Below are positions 12,393 through 23,333 of a stretch of DNA of 64,000 bases, in pieces (the stretch's first letter is position 1; every line of letters begins with the position of its first letter). The notes beneath the pieces are model-generated. The model was given only the letters and a program-made list of their open reading frames with translations, made no database searches and had not been told where the DNA came from. Position numbers and translations under genes: made by a program. The stretch is from contig NC_053390.1 in assembly GCF_905171765.1 (NCBI RefSeq), positions 504,156,301-504,220,300 of the forward strand. The letters are read 5' to 3'. This DNA is from Bufo bufo (Eukaryota; Chordata; Amphibia; Anura; Bufonidae).

Positions 12393-13379
12393 TGTCACGG
12401 CTGAGGATGGGGGAAATCCTCAGCCGTGAGGAGCCAGGTCATGTTATGGCCTACTCGGCCAGGAGAACAGGATAGGGAGCAGGTCACCTCCTAAGAGCGT
12501 CCCTACCCTGACCCTAACTCCTAACTGCATGGGCCGACCTTAAAGGTAGGAGGGCCCATGCGCAGGAACCTCGGATCCCTAACTCACCCTCCATCCGGTC
12601 CCTGCGCTAGGAGTCAGAGTAAGACGCCCCACTCCTCCTAGGCACGGAGGAGCAGGAGTCTCAACAGCCAAGCTGTTGGGAAAATGGGGGAACACAAACA
12701 GTACTATGGATATGGCAGGTAATGTGAACTAGATCCACTTACCTGCCACAGCCTTGCTGACTGGATCCCTGTGCAGGCAAGCTGAAGTCCAGACAAGATT
12801 CAATGAACCCAGCAAACACACAACCACACACAGGAACCCAGATCCATAGCTGCACAAATATACACAGGAACAAATCAACTGATCATAACACAACATAGAG
12901 AATAACAATTTATGATCACAAGGGTGGCCCACACTGGCAGATGGAAAAGACCAGGAGAGTTCCTCCAGCTTACAAGGCTGGAGTACCCCTCAGAAGTCTG
13001 TCTCAACTGAGGCTTTATAGCCCAGGCAGCCACACCCACAAACGGACACACCCAGTGCACACACACTAGGAAGGAGATTAACCCTTCCAACACCAGGGAA
13101 GGGAAAACACCACTTAAAGGGGAAAGTGCACACTCTGACATAACACACGGTGCACACAACACACACACCTAACAGAAGGTTGCTAGGTGTGACCGCATGC
13201 CAGGGCAGCAAGCTGCCTAGCAACGCACAGGCTGCTCTGCTGCTAAAAACACTGGTTGCCCGCGGCAACCACAAGTGAGGCCACAGACAAGCGGCCCTCA
13301 CCCGTGGTTGAACGCCCATACAAAACCGCAGGCAACCGCATGCGGTAAAGGAGTCACGGTCATGGGCATGGCCGTGACA
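12393..13379 (-). repeat. 3' LTR of the non-autonomous element
   Basis: This 987-bp LTR begins (plus strand) with a hairpin, ACGGCTGAGGAT...ATCCTCAGCCGT, and ends in GTGACA. It lies next to the polypurine tract, so it is the downstream LTR on the minus strand. The interior is rich in CACA and ACAC tracts. Confidence 0.88.
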
Positions 13380-14347
13380 CTCCCACCCCTCAAAGCCCCC
13401 CCACCAAAAAAAAAAGAAACTGGTGAGAGACTCGCACAAGGGGATAGGAGAAGGGAACGTCCACTCTCAGGACATGGTTCCCAGAAAGTCGCTGTCAGCT
13501 GCATCCTCTCCCAGCACACAACACAGCCAGTCCGACGAGGCCTGCAGCCCGCACCAGCGACACGGAAATGGAACCACTGAGAGTGGACGAGGGGACTCTC
13601 CACTCACGTCCCCACTCCAGTCGCTGCCAGCAGACACTCCTAACCAGCATACAGCCGGACCACTTACGGAGTGCTGCCAGCAGACGACCAGAGATGGGAA
13701 CATGGAGAGGGACGAGGGATCCCCAACACGGACACGGAAGGTAAGGTGGCGGGGAATAAGCCACCAACCGTGCCGTTAACGGAGAACCCCCAGGAACGCT
13801 CTCCCTCCGGAGAACGCGCATGCAGGCCACAAGCAGATGGCACTGCATGCTGCACCCTCTTTCGAAGGTATGCATACCGCATACCAAACACACACCACGT
13901 GTAGTAAAATCAGGGGGACGCCACACGAGGCAACGGTGAAGGGATGGCGGGGAAACGCCACTCACCGCGCCGTCAGAGGCGAAACCCCCAGAACGCTCTC
14001 CCTCCGAAGAGCGCGCATGTACCCCTTCCGCAGACGGCGGTACATGCTTCACCCTCTTTCGAGGGAGCATACTCCCACCCCTCAAAGCCCCTCCCAACAA
14101 AAAAAGGGAAGGTTGGTGAGGCATAAGAAACAATGGGAGGGGGGGAGGGGAAAGACAAACAAAGGGGACACCAACACGGACACGGTGAGCAAGGAATGGC
14201 GGGGAATGCCACTCACCGCGCCGTAAATGGTGAAAGCCCCATAACGCTCTCCCTCCGGAGAACGCGCATGCATTCCATCCGCAGATAGCGGTGCATGCTT
14301 TACCCTCTTTCGAGGGAACACCACGTGAGGAGCCATTGTGATCATAC
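13380..14347 (-). repeat. Non-coding internal region with GC-rich repeats
   Basis: The interior holds no long reading frame. It consists of about three imperfect repeats. Each has CTCCCTCCGGAGAACGCGCATGC, then a short spacer, GCATGC and ACCCTCTTTCGAGGG, followed by a GGCGGGGAAnGCCACTCACC block. The polypurine-like CCCACCCCTCAAAGCCC occurs both at the LTR border (13,380) and again near 14,070, so part of the element end is duplicated internally. I saw no clear primer binding site next to the other LTR. Confidence 0.7.
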
Positions 14348-15334
14348 TGTCACGGCTGAGGATGGGGGAAATCCTCAGCCGTGCGGAGCCAGGTCATGTT
14401 ATGGCCTACTCGGCCAGGAGAACAGGATAGGGAGCAGGTCACCTCCTAAGAGCGTCCCTACCCTGACCCTAACTCCTAACTGCATGGGCCGACCTTAAAG
14501 GTAGGAGGGCCCATGCGCAGGAACCTCGGATCCCTAACTCACCCTCCGTCCGGTCCCTGCGCTAGGAGTCAGAGTAAGACGCCCCACTCCTCCTAGGCAC
14601 GGAGGAGCAGGAGTCTCAACAGCCAAGCTGTTGGGAAAATGGGGGAACACAAACAGTACTATGGATATGGCAGGTAATGTGAACTAGATCCACTTACCTG
14701 CCACAGCCTTGCTGACTGGATCCCTGTGCAGGCAAGCTGAAGTCCAGACAAGATTCAATGAACCCAGCAAACACACAACCACACACAGGAACCCAGATCC
14801 ATAGCTGCACAAATATACACAGGAACAAATCAACTGATCATAACACAACATAGAGAATAACAATTTATGATCACAAGGGTGGCCCACACTGGCAGATGGA
14901 AAAGACCAGGAGAGTTCCTCCAGCTTACAAGGCTGGAGTACCCCTCAGAAGTCTGTCTCAACTGAGGCTTTATAGCCCAGGCAGCCACACCCACAAACGG
15001 ACACACCCAGTGCACACACACTAGGAAGGAGATTAACCCTTCAAACACTAGGGAAGGGAAAACACCACTTAAAGGGGAAAGTGCACACTCTGACATAACA
15101 CACGGTGCACACAACACACACACCTAACAGAAGGTTGCTAGGTGTGACCGCATGCCAGGGCAGCAAGCTGCCTAGCAACGCACAGGCTGCTCTGCTGCTA
15201 AAAACACTGGTTGCCCGCGGCAACCACAAGTGAGGCCACAGACAAGCGGCCCTCACCCGTGGTTGAACGCCCATACAAAACCGCAGGCAACCGCATGCGG
15301 TAAAGGAGTCACGGTCATGGGCATGGCCGTGACA
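14348..15334 (-). repeat. 5' LTR of the non-autonomous element
   Basis: This is a 987-bp copy of the LTR at 12,393-13,379, offset by 1,955 bp. It is followed directly by the right GTGCC target duplication. The few differences include gtgcggagcc for gtgaggagcc and ccgtccggtc for ccatccggtc. Confidence 0.88.
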
Positions 15335-15489
15335 GTGCCTCGATTTATATAGTGAGAGGTAAACTCCTTTCTGATTGGTTGCTAGGGATGTTGCTAAGCT
15401 GTGACAATGCCTTCTCATTGGCTATAAGCTAAACTAGGGAGGGGTTAGCAATCACCTCACATGGAATACAAGAGGCAGACTCAATAGCC

Positions 15490-18400
15490 TAATGCCCTAA
15501 TATAGTGTCCATATTCTCTGTGTTTCTGTGACGCATACAGTACGCCATCCGAAAACTGTTTCTTTAGGGCAAATTCCAATAATCTGGGCCTAATATAGTG
15601 TCCATATTCTGTGTGTTTCTGTGACATATACTGTCCTGCATCCGAAAACTGTTTCTTATGGGCAAATTCCAATAATCTGGGCCTAATACAGTGTCCATAT
15701 TCTGTGTGTTTCTGTGAAATATACAGTACGCCATCCGAAAACTGTTTCTTTAGGGAAAATTCCAATAATCTGGGCCTAATATAGTGTCTATATTCTGTGT
15801 GTTTCTGTGACACATGTAACACCCCAGAGGTGTGTTACTAAACTCTTTTAGCCAGTTACAATCTGTTAAGAGCCTTAACCTTGTTATCTGATGTAATTTT
15901 CCATTATATCCTCACAACTGTGCATTATAAACCATGTTAAATGTATATTGCTGTAATTTCCATGTTCACCAGCAGGTGGCAGCAATGTGTTAGCAAGGAC
16001 TTAGGTTCAGTTTAGTATTCCTAAGCTGGAATAGTTCATTCCAGTTTAGCTCCCCCTCGGTGAGCAGAGTGGGCTGTGCCCACATCCTGCAGCATGGGGA
16101 GGGAAGGAAGTTAGAAGGAGTGTAGCCCACCCCCTGCTAGAGGTAGGGTGTGCATGCTAGGAGCTCCCAGATATACGGAACCAAACCAGGATCTTGTCTT
16201 GGCTGAGACATTGATCATCATCCCCAGCCTGAGCCCTGCAGCCTCGGCTGGATGAAGCAAGCAGACAACTCCAGTTCCAGGAAGAAACCATACCCTGTGA
16301 GGATAACTGTGAGTAAAGTCCAGAGACCCCAGGAGAAGCCATATTCCTGCTCAGCTAGTCAGTCGCCATACAGCAGAAGATAGAGAGTGCAGAAGCAAAA
16401 TTCCTGCCACAGTATAGAGCTACAAAGCAGACGTCCTTTCCTGCAAGCTCCAGGTTGATAGAGCAGAAGATAAATTCCTGCCAACCATTGCCAATACCTG
16501 CTGGGACCTAAGACTAAAGCTGTATCTTGCTTGGATGAAAGTTACAATCAGTAAAGACAAGTTTGAACTTTACCAAAGGTCTGGATCTCAATTTCTGCTG
16601 CAAATTCCTCTATTACTCCTTCTAGCACTACACTCAATTTATTGCAAGTGAGCCAGGATCCAGGAGTCCAGCCGTACCCAGGTAGGAGACACCGTTGACA
16701 CCATTATCACCACCATACAGAGACATTACACCACTCTGTCATTCCTAAACTGGGCCGTGCGTTATAACACCTTAAAGGGCCCTGTGATTGTACCCTGCAC
16801 ACGCTGCAATTGGCGTCACAAACAAAACTATAGACTATCACCTACACTTGACCCAGCCATTTCATAATTTGGCGTCAAAGTGCATACCTCGGTCCAGCTC
16901 ACCGCACATATATTGTCCTGCATCCGAAAACTGTTTCTCTAGGGCAAATTCCAATAATCTGGGCCTAATATAGTGTCCATATTCTGTGTGTTTCTGTGAC
17001 ATATACCGTCCTGCATCCGAAAACTGTTTCTTTAGGGCAAATTCCAATAATCTGGGCCTAATATAGTGTCCATATTCTGTGTGTTTCTGTGACATATACT
17101 ATCCTGCATCCGAAAACTGTTTCTTTAGGGCAAATTCCAATTATCTGGGCCTTATATAGTGTCCATATTCTGTGTGTTTCTGTGACATATACTATCCTGC
17201 ATCCGAAAACTGTTTCTTTACGGCCAATTCCAATAATCTGGGCCTAATATAGTGTCCATATTCTGTGTGTTTCTGTGACATATACTGTCCTGCATCCGAA
17301 AACTGTTTCTTTAGGGCAAATTCCAATAATCTGGGCCTAATATAGTGTCCATATTCTGTGTGTTTATGTGACATATACTGTCCTGCATGCGAAAACTGTT
17401 TCTTTAGGGCAAATTCCAATAATCTGGTCCTAATATAGTGTCCATATTCTGTATGTTTCTGTGACATATACAGTACGCCATCCGAAAACTGTTTCTTTAC
17501 GGCCAATGATCTGGGCCTAATATAGTGTCCATATTCTGTGTGTTTCTCTGACATATACTGTCCTGCATCCGAAAACTGTTTCTTTATGGCAAATTCCAAT
17601 AATCTGGGCCTAATATAGTGTCCATATTCTGTGTGTTTATGTGACATATACTGTCCTGCATGCAAAAACTGTTTCTTTAGGGCAAATTCAAATAATCTGG
17701 TCCTAATATAGTGTCCATATTCTGTGTGTTTCTGTGACATATACAGTACGCCATCCGAAAACTGTTTCTTTAGGGCAAATTCCAATAATCTGGGCCTAAT
17801 ATAGTGTCCATATTCTGTGTGTTTCTGTGACATATACTGTCCTGCATCCGAAAACTGTTTCTTTAGGGCAAATTCCAATAATCTGGGCCTCATATAGTGT
17901 CCATATTCTGTGTGTTTCTGTGACATATACTATACTGCATCCGAAAACTGTTTCTTTAGGGCAAATTCCAAAATTCTGGGCCTAATATAGTGTCCATATT
18001 CTGTGTGTTTCTGTGACATATACTATCCTGCATCCGAAAACTGTTTCTTTAGGGCAAATTCCAATTATCTGGGCCTTATATAGTGTCCATATTCTGTGTG
18101 TTTCTGTGACATATACTATCCTGCATCCGAAAACTGTTTCTTTACGGCCAATTCCAATAATCTGGGCCTAATATAGTGTCCATATTCTGTGTGTTTCTGT
18201 GACATATACTGTCCTGCATCCGAAAACTGTTTCTTTAGGGCAAATTCCAATAATCTGGGCCTAATATAGTGTCCATATTCTGTGTGTTTATGTGACATAT
18301 ACTGTCCTGCATGCGAAAACTGTTTCTTTAGGGCAAATTCCAATAATCTGGTCCTAATATAGTGTCCATATTCTGTATGTTTCTGTGACATATACAGTAC

Positions 18401-18816
18401 GCCATCCGAAAACTGTTTCTTTACGGCCAATTCCAATGATCTGGGCCTAATATAGTGTCCATATTCTGTGTGTTTCTCTGACATATACTGTCCTGCATCC
18501 GAAAACTGTTTCTTTATGGCAAATTCCAATAATCTGGGCCTAATATAGTGTCCATATTCTGTGTGTTTATGTGACATATACTGTCCTGCATGCAAAAACT
18601 GTTTCTTTAGGGCAAATTCAAATAATCTGGTCCTAATATAGTGTCCATATTCTGTGTGTTTCTGTGACATATACAGTACGCCATCCGAAAACTGTTTCTT
18701 TAGGGCAAATTCCAATAATCTGGACCTAATATAGTGTCCATATTCTGTGTGTTTCTGTGACATATACTGTCCTGCATCCGAAAACTGTTTCTTTAGGGCA
18801 AATTCCAATAATCTGG
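15490..18816 (+). repeat. 93-bp tandem repeat array (interrupted)
   Basis: Units of 93 bp carry TAATATAGTGTCCATATTCTG, TGTGTTTCTGTGACATATAC, TGCATCCGAAAACTG and TTTCTTTAGGGCAAATTCC. The array is interrupted at 15,816-16,904 by an insertion. A second-order duplication of ten units is visible: the block from about 17,100 recurs 924 bp downstream. The two copies differ mainly by a 6-bp deletion near 17,505. Ninety-three is divisible by three, and the minus strand stays open over eight units twice (17,192-17,926 and 18,116-18,808), giving a 31-residue periodic peptide (MSQKHTEYGHYIRPRLLEFA and so on). There is no start context, domain or flanking gene to suggest it is translated. Confidence 0.93.
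15816..16904 (+). mobile_element. LTR-like insertion within the 93-bp array
   Basis: About 1,089 bp of unrelated sequence splits a repeat unit and is flanked by CACAT on both sides (15,811-15,815 and 16,905-16,909). The left end begins with a short inverted repeat, GTAACACCCCAGAGGTGTGTTAC. Near the right end, a TGCA is followed by ATTGGCGTCACAAAC, which resembles an LTR end followed by a primer binding site. It could be an LTR with a stub of internal sequence. No coding region is present. An unrelated non-LTR insertion is possible. Confidence 0.5.
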
Positions 18817-19053
18817 TGTCACGGATGGTGTTGCAGAAAACTGGAAGTTATAAATAAACATCCGACTGACTTGATCCCAAACTAAGGAACATATGGGTGC
18901 GCCCTATAAAACTCCTAGAGGTCTCCCTGACTGCTCTGCCCATGCAAAGATCTTTATGATAGAAAATAGCATGCCCTCGTACCTAGACTGTGTGACACCT
19001 GAAAACCCTATAATAGTGAGCGGACACGACCACCAGCTCCCTGCACTTAATAC
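18817..19053 (-). repeat. Truncated Gypsy LTR fragment
   Basis: The first 237 bp of this region are the reverse complement of the 3' end of the LTRs at 26,141-26,669 and 36,591-37,112. They start TGTCACGGATGGTGTTGCAG and run to ctccctgcacttaatac, where similarity stops. It is an independent, 5'-truncated insertion of the same LTR family, abutting the 93-bp array. Confidence 0.85.
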
Positions 19054-20560
19054 TTTATGTTATATACAGGTTGTATCGGAGTGCACTTGCACTTTATATA
19101 CAAGTAAATATAGAGGAAAGAATGTTTTCAATTAATTTTTCCTATAAAATTTATTTTTTATTAGATTGTGGGCCTGGTGATCACTTTAATCCCTTTTAAG
19201 CTGCATCAGCAGCAGCATGGTGATAAAAATGAGTGGCTAGGTGACATGGTGTAGAGATGGCAGCATGAGGAGGCCACATAGTGGCACAATGACAGAGTCT
19301 GGATAAAAGACTGAGGCCGCAGATTGTTTAGAAAGATGCAGATGGAAACAATCTGTGGAGCTGTATCACGGTCACCTGTATATTAATGCAGACCAGTGCC
19401 TTAGCTATAGGGGAAGCAGGGGAAGCTGCAGATTTGGGGCCCTGACCCAGAAGGGGCCCATCCAGGAGGAGGAGGACTAAAAGATTTGGTAAGGGCCCCC
19501 TCAACGGTATTACACAATGAAATTATATACAGTGACAGTATAGACAGTGTAAAAAACGGATGGAACAGCTGCCGACCCTGGTCTGAGAGAGCGATCTTTA
19601 CTAGCCACAGGAATGGGGGCAGCATAAAAGGAAGGGGTCGCTAAAAAATTACTGTTCGATTGAGCCCCATTCAAAAATTTGCTGTGGGGCCCAGTCATTT
19701 CTAGCTACGCCACTGATGCAGCCCACAAAAACAAGTTGGGTTTATCGATTCAAAAACCTTAATAAAATTGTGGGCCTGGTGATCAGTTTAAGGCATTTTA
19801 AGCAGCATCAGTAGCAGCATGGTGATAAAAATGAGTGGCAAGGTGACAGGGTGTGGAGATGGCAGCATGAGGAGGCCACATAGTGGCACAATGACAGAGG
19901 CCACAGATTGTTTAGAAAGATGCAGATGGAAACAATCTGTGGAGCTGTATCACGGTCACTGCATATTAATGCAGACCAGGGCCGTAGCTATAGGGGAAGC
20001 AGGGGAAGCTGCAGCTTTGGGACCCTGACCCAGAAGGGGCCCATCCAGGAGGAGGAGAACTAAAGGATTAGGTCAGGGCCCCCTCAATAGTATTTCTTTG
20101 TGGAGCTGTATCACAGTCACCTGCAGATTAATGCAGCCATCAAAATCAAGTTGGGTTTGTCGGTTCCACCTCAGCTCACCAGCAGGCCCGCACCTAAAAT
20201 CTTTTACTGGGTCAGATAACCTGCAGGCCTGCAACTCGAATTCAGAAGGGGCTCATCCAGGAGGAGGAGAACTAAAGGATTCGGTCAGGGCCCCCTCAAC
20301 AGTATTACTTTGTGGAGCTGTATCACAGTCACCTGCAGATAATTGCAGCCATCAAAATCAAGTTGGGTTTGTCGGTTCCACCTCAGCTCACCAGCAGGCC
20401 CGCACCTAAAATCTTTTACTGGGTCAGCTCACATGCAGGCCCACGCATAGAATTTTTTAGAGGGTCAGATCACCCGTTTATCAGGCTCCCTCTGAAATCA
20501 AACAATGATTCTCCGTTACCGATGGTCACCATGTTAGGCACATAAAAGAACATCGAAAGT
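19054..20560. repeat. Old dispersed repeats with internal duplications
   Basis: No gene is visible. A block containing GTGGGCCTGGTGATCA, TAAGCNGCATCAGNAGCAGCATGG, GGAGGCCACATAGTGGCAC and GTGGAGCTGTATCACGGTCAC occurs twice, about 600 bp apart (from 19,160 and from 19,765). A later part (GTGGAGCTGTATCACAGTCACCTGC ... ACTGGGTCAG) also occurs twice at about 20,100 and 20,310. Part of the duplication comes from the hAT-like element at 19,394-19,715 and its relative at about 19,980-20,085. Confidence 0.65.
19394..19715 (+). mobile_element. Non-autonomous hAT-type element (322 bp)
   Basis: The element starts CAGTGCCTTAGCTATAGGGG, and its right end is the reverse complement of CAGTGGCGTAGCTAGAAATG. 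It is flanked by an 8-bp duplication with one mismatch, ATGCAGAC (19,386-19,393) and ATGCAGCC (19,716-19,723). CAG-starting termini with 8-bp duplications are the hAT signature. The right end resembles the right terminus of the much larger element at 31,738-36,529. There is no coding capacity. Confidence 0.78.
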
Positions 20561-21450
20561 TGATAGGGAAGATATCTAAATGGATCGTGGACGTCACGGG
20601 TACGTGCGATCAGGCAGAAGTTATCTAGAGTCAACAAAGCGGCAGCAGGGCCTCTCCTGTATAACGTTTCCTCATCCAAAATACTGCAGTGACATTCACT
20701 GTAATTTTTTATTACTCATTCCAATAACAGGGCATCTGTATTGTCCTGTATTGTTATTTATCATCACTACCTCCCCAAATCGGGAGTAGGTAATTGCTCC
20801 AAATATTTTTGAGGGTCACCAGCAGGCCATCAATCATAATTTTTCAAGGGTGTGTATGATGCCTTCCTTTATGTGTAACAAAGGGTGTTTTGGAGTACCG
20901 AGTCCTTGTAATTTTTGGCAGCCCTTTCACTTAATGCATAGGCTTTATGAGTGTAGGAGTCCCACTACCTGAAGAATTGTACCACAATGTGAATGAGGCC
21001 CTTTTATATGTGATATACAGGCTGTTTCGGAGTGCCTCTTGCTTGTCATTTTTTGCAGCACTTGCACTTTATATACAATTGAATATACAGGAAAGAATGT
21101 TTCCGAAATATTTTTCATGTAAAATTGATTTGGGGGGTTTTGTGCGTATTTTTGTCAGTCTGTAAAAGTGGCATACAACTCGGACAACATGGTTCCCAGC
21201 AGCAACCTGGGAATCCAAGATGCATCCAGACATCGTCCCCATGGTGTTCCCGACCCATTTCGGTGGTGTTTCTGTCACTTTTTGACCTTTTCCAATGGAC
21301 CACGCACCCTCCCTTCTTCAGAGCAGGGGGTGCCTAGTTGTCTCCCATTGACTTCCATTATACTCGGGTGCTCGGCCGAGCACACGAATATAGCAATGTG
21401 TCCGGGCCGAACACCTAAACACCCGAATACTTTGGCGCTCGATCATCACT
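20561..21450. repeat. Unclassified sequence ending in a dispersed repeat terminus
   Basis: I see no gene from 20,561 to about 20,880. From 20,990 to 21,130 the sequence repeats a tract also seen at 19,054-19,150 (ATATACAGG...GGAGTGC, TTGCACTTTATATACAA, GGAAAGAATGTTT). It ends at about 21,330-21,450 with GTGCTCGGCCGAGCACACGA and GGCGCTCGATCATCACTAG, a palindromic GCTCGGCCGAGC and a TGATCGAGCGCC-like end that looks like the terminus of a dispersed DNA element. Confidence 0.5.
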
Positions 21451-21455
21451 AGTTG

Positions 21456-22110
21456 TTACGTCTATTTCTGTCCTCCAGGTCATTTTGGCTTTTAAGGACT
21501 TATCCTCCAGCGAGTAGTGTGCATCGATCAGTTAATTGTGGGAACTGTTGAGTTCTCCCATTTTATGTTCAATGTGGTCTACTCTGGAGCCTATGTCCTC
21601 TATGGAGGCTGTTATAGTGGAGGACACATATTGCATATGGAATGTGAGAGAGTGGAAGCGCAGATATCATGGAATTTATGACCCCCTCTGATGCCGCTTG
21701 ATCTGATGTGGGAAAGTCCTGCAAAGGGTTTGCCATCATATCCAGCTCAGTGGTCATAGTATCGGAGGGTGTAGTGGTCAGACAGGGCCTCTGATGTGGA
21801 GGGCTAGAGGGTGGTGTAGATGCTGAGTCACTCACTGCGCGTTCGGCTGCTATCTTTGCGTTCTTGCTGGGCCAGAGTTTATGCTGAGGTGCCTCTTCCT
21901 TCACGATGTGGAGCCCGGGTCACGCTGTTCTGGCTCGAGCTTGACCCTGTTGGAGAGAGGGAGCCTGGAGCCATCGTCGGAGGAGCAGTGGCGGTTATCC
22001 CCGTGCAGTCTGCTGGGCGTTTCCCTACATGCGACGTGGAGGATTGCGAAGTGGATGCGCCGGAACTAGGCCGCACCTGAGGGAAGCCATGTCGCATCTC
22101 TTGAGGGGAG
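21456..22110 (-). pseudogene. Possible LINE (L1-like) ORF1 fragment
   Basis: On the minus strand the segment reads as a proline/serine-rich stretch (21,569-21,904, 111 codons). In another frame it continues with IEDIGSRVDHIEHKMGELN and DAHYSLEDKSLKAKM around 21,480-21,600. Heptad-like spacing followed by a charged LEDxxxKxK segment is what the coiled-coil of an L1-type ORF1 protein looks like. The frame is broken and no reverse transcriptase follows, so it is a fragment at best. This rests on motif character, not on a recognised full domain. Confidence 0.4.
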
Positions 22111-22640
22111 AAAAAAATATGTGAGGCGGCGCAAACCCGGCCTGGTGGGCCTCTTTCGGGTCATCATGTCGTCGGCAGCTATATCGGGCGACTGGTTAGG
22201 TAGGTGGGACCTGCTAAAATAGCTCTGGACGTCGCTTTAGAGGGAATAGGTGACGGAGCTCTGTCACACAGCATCCATGTCCATCAAGCCGCAGGCCACA
22301 CAGCCCCCATACCAAATTCTAACCTAACCCCTTCCCTCCTAACATTACTTATATTAATACAAAACATACAGGGTAATACAGCGCCCCATAACTCTTACAT
22401 CCAGTGACATCTCCTCTGATGTAGATGTTCTCTTTCCTCATCTTCCCTAATTCAGACCAGACCACCATGATAATTTTTCAGCCATTGCTCGTCTCTGCAG
22501 TTTGTCAAAAAACATCTTAGTTTCCTACTTTTCCATTATCCTCCCATCTTCTGGACAAATCATCCTACCATCCCCAATACTGTGCCTGCTGTGCTCCCCA
22601 ATACTATACTGCAGAAACAGATAAACCCCCTGAAAATACT
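22111..22640. other. No recognisable feature
   Basis: This stretch has no long reading frame, no tandem structure and no terminus I recognise. It separates the LINE-like fragment from the degenerate repeat to its right. Confidence 0.5.
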
Positions 22641-22990
22641 AGTACCACGCAGATAGTGCCCCTTCAATAATTATTGGCACACAGTGTCCTGAAATGACTG
22701 CGCCCAGTAAATAGTGCCCCTGACACCAATAATGTAAACATAATGTCCCCCAAAAATAACTGTGCTAAGCTGATCCTATGCCATGGAGCCCCCATAGTAA
22801 TATTGCTCCCAAAAGTCCCACCAAGAGTAATAATTCTCTGCCAGAGCACACTTGGTAGTAATAGTGCTCTTACAGGGCCCCCAACATGTCCCCACTGTGC
22901 CCCAGAAGTAATAATGCTTCCATAGTGTCCATACTAGTAATTATGTTCCTCACAGTCCCCCAGTAGTAATAAAGCCCACCAAAATGCCCC
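22641..22990 (+). repeat. Degenerate tandem repeat, units of about 30-60 bp
   Basis: Short units built on TAGTAATAATG, CCCCCANAGTG and GTCCCCCA recur imperfectly across about 350 bp (for example cagtagtaataaagcccacc and agaagtaataatgcttccatag). It is an old minisatellite with no coding potential, immediately downstream (minus sense) of the retroviral 3' LTR. Confidence 0.65.
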
Positions 22991-23039
22991 CTGAAAGAAA
23001 TCTGCTTCTGAATGCACCCTGATTCCTCCTCAGTCTCCA

Positions 23040-23307
23040 AAGACAGGCGCCTGGAGAGCTATCTCAATGATACACAAAGACGGTATGTCTCTGAAACAGC
23101 ACTGATTTAATTCTGAAAATCCAGCCTCTTATACATACATCCATACATATAGGAAACAGATATGGTTCACATGAACAATGGTGCTGGGCAGAACCAATTC
23201 CATATATGGACATAAGGCTAAAGTAAATACAGTCACCCTCTAGTATGATGTCACCCAACATCCTATAATTTCTACAGATCATATAGCTTATTCTATTTAA
23301 CCCTTCA
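23040..23307 (-). repeat. Probable 3' LTR of the endogenous retrovirus
   Basis: On the minus strand a polypurine tract (AAGAGGGGATT, 23,308-23,320) is followed by TGAAGGGTTAAATAG, a plausible LTR start. Downstream lie a TATA-like TATAAGAGG (near 23,130) and an ATTAAA-type polyadenylation signal (near 23,105). The far end is not resolved: I found no clear CA terminus or target duplication, so 23,040 is approximate. Confidence 0.5.
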
Positions 23308-23333
23308 ATCCCCTCTTAAGTCATGAATATGAC

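Larger units (their letters stand above)
12393..15334 (-). mobile_element. Non-autonomous LTR retrotransposon, complete
   Basis: Two LTRs of 987 bp each enclose 968 bp with no coding capacity. The target duplication GTGCC is exact (12,388-12,392 and 15,335-15,339). Both LTRs start TGTCACGGCTGAGG and end GGCCGTGACA. I can see only about four substitutions between them, so the insertion is recent. A polypurine tract on the minus strand (CTTTGAGGGGTGGGAG, next to 13,380) fixes the orientation as minus. With no gag or pol it would depend on proteins of another element. Its TGTCAC...GTGACA termini and 5-bp duplication fit Ty3/Gypsy. Confidence 0.9.

Noticed and set aside
13275..14345. Overlapping 60-212-codon frames inside the non-autonomous LTR element
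   Set aside because: They overlap on both strands in GC-rich repeats, have no gag or pol motif and cross the LTR boundary.
17192..18808. The 244- and 230-codon minus-strand frames as genes
   Set aside because: They are translations of the 93-bp tandem repeat with no start context, flanking gene or known domain.
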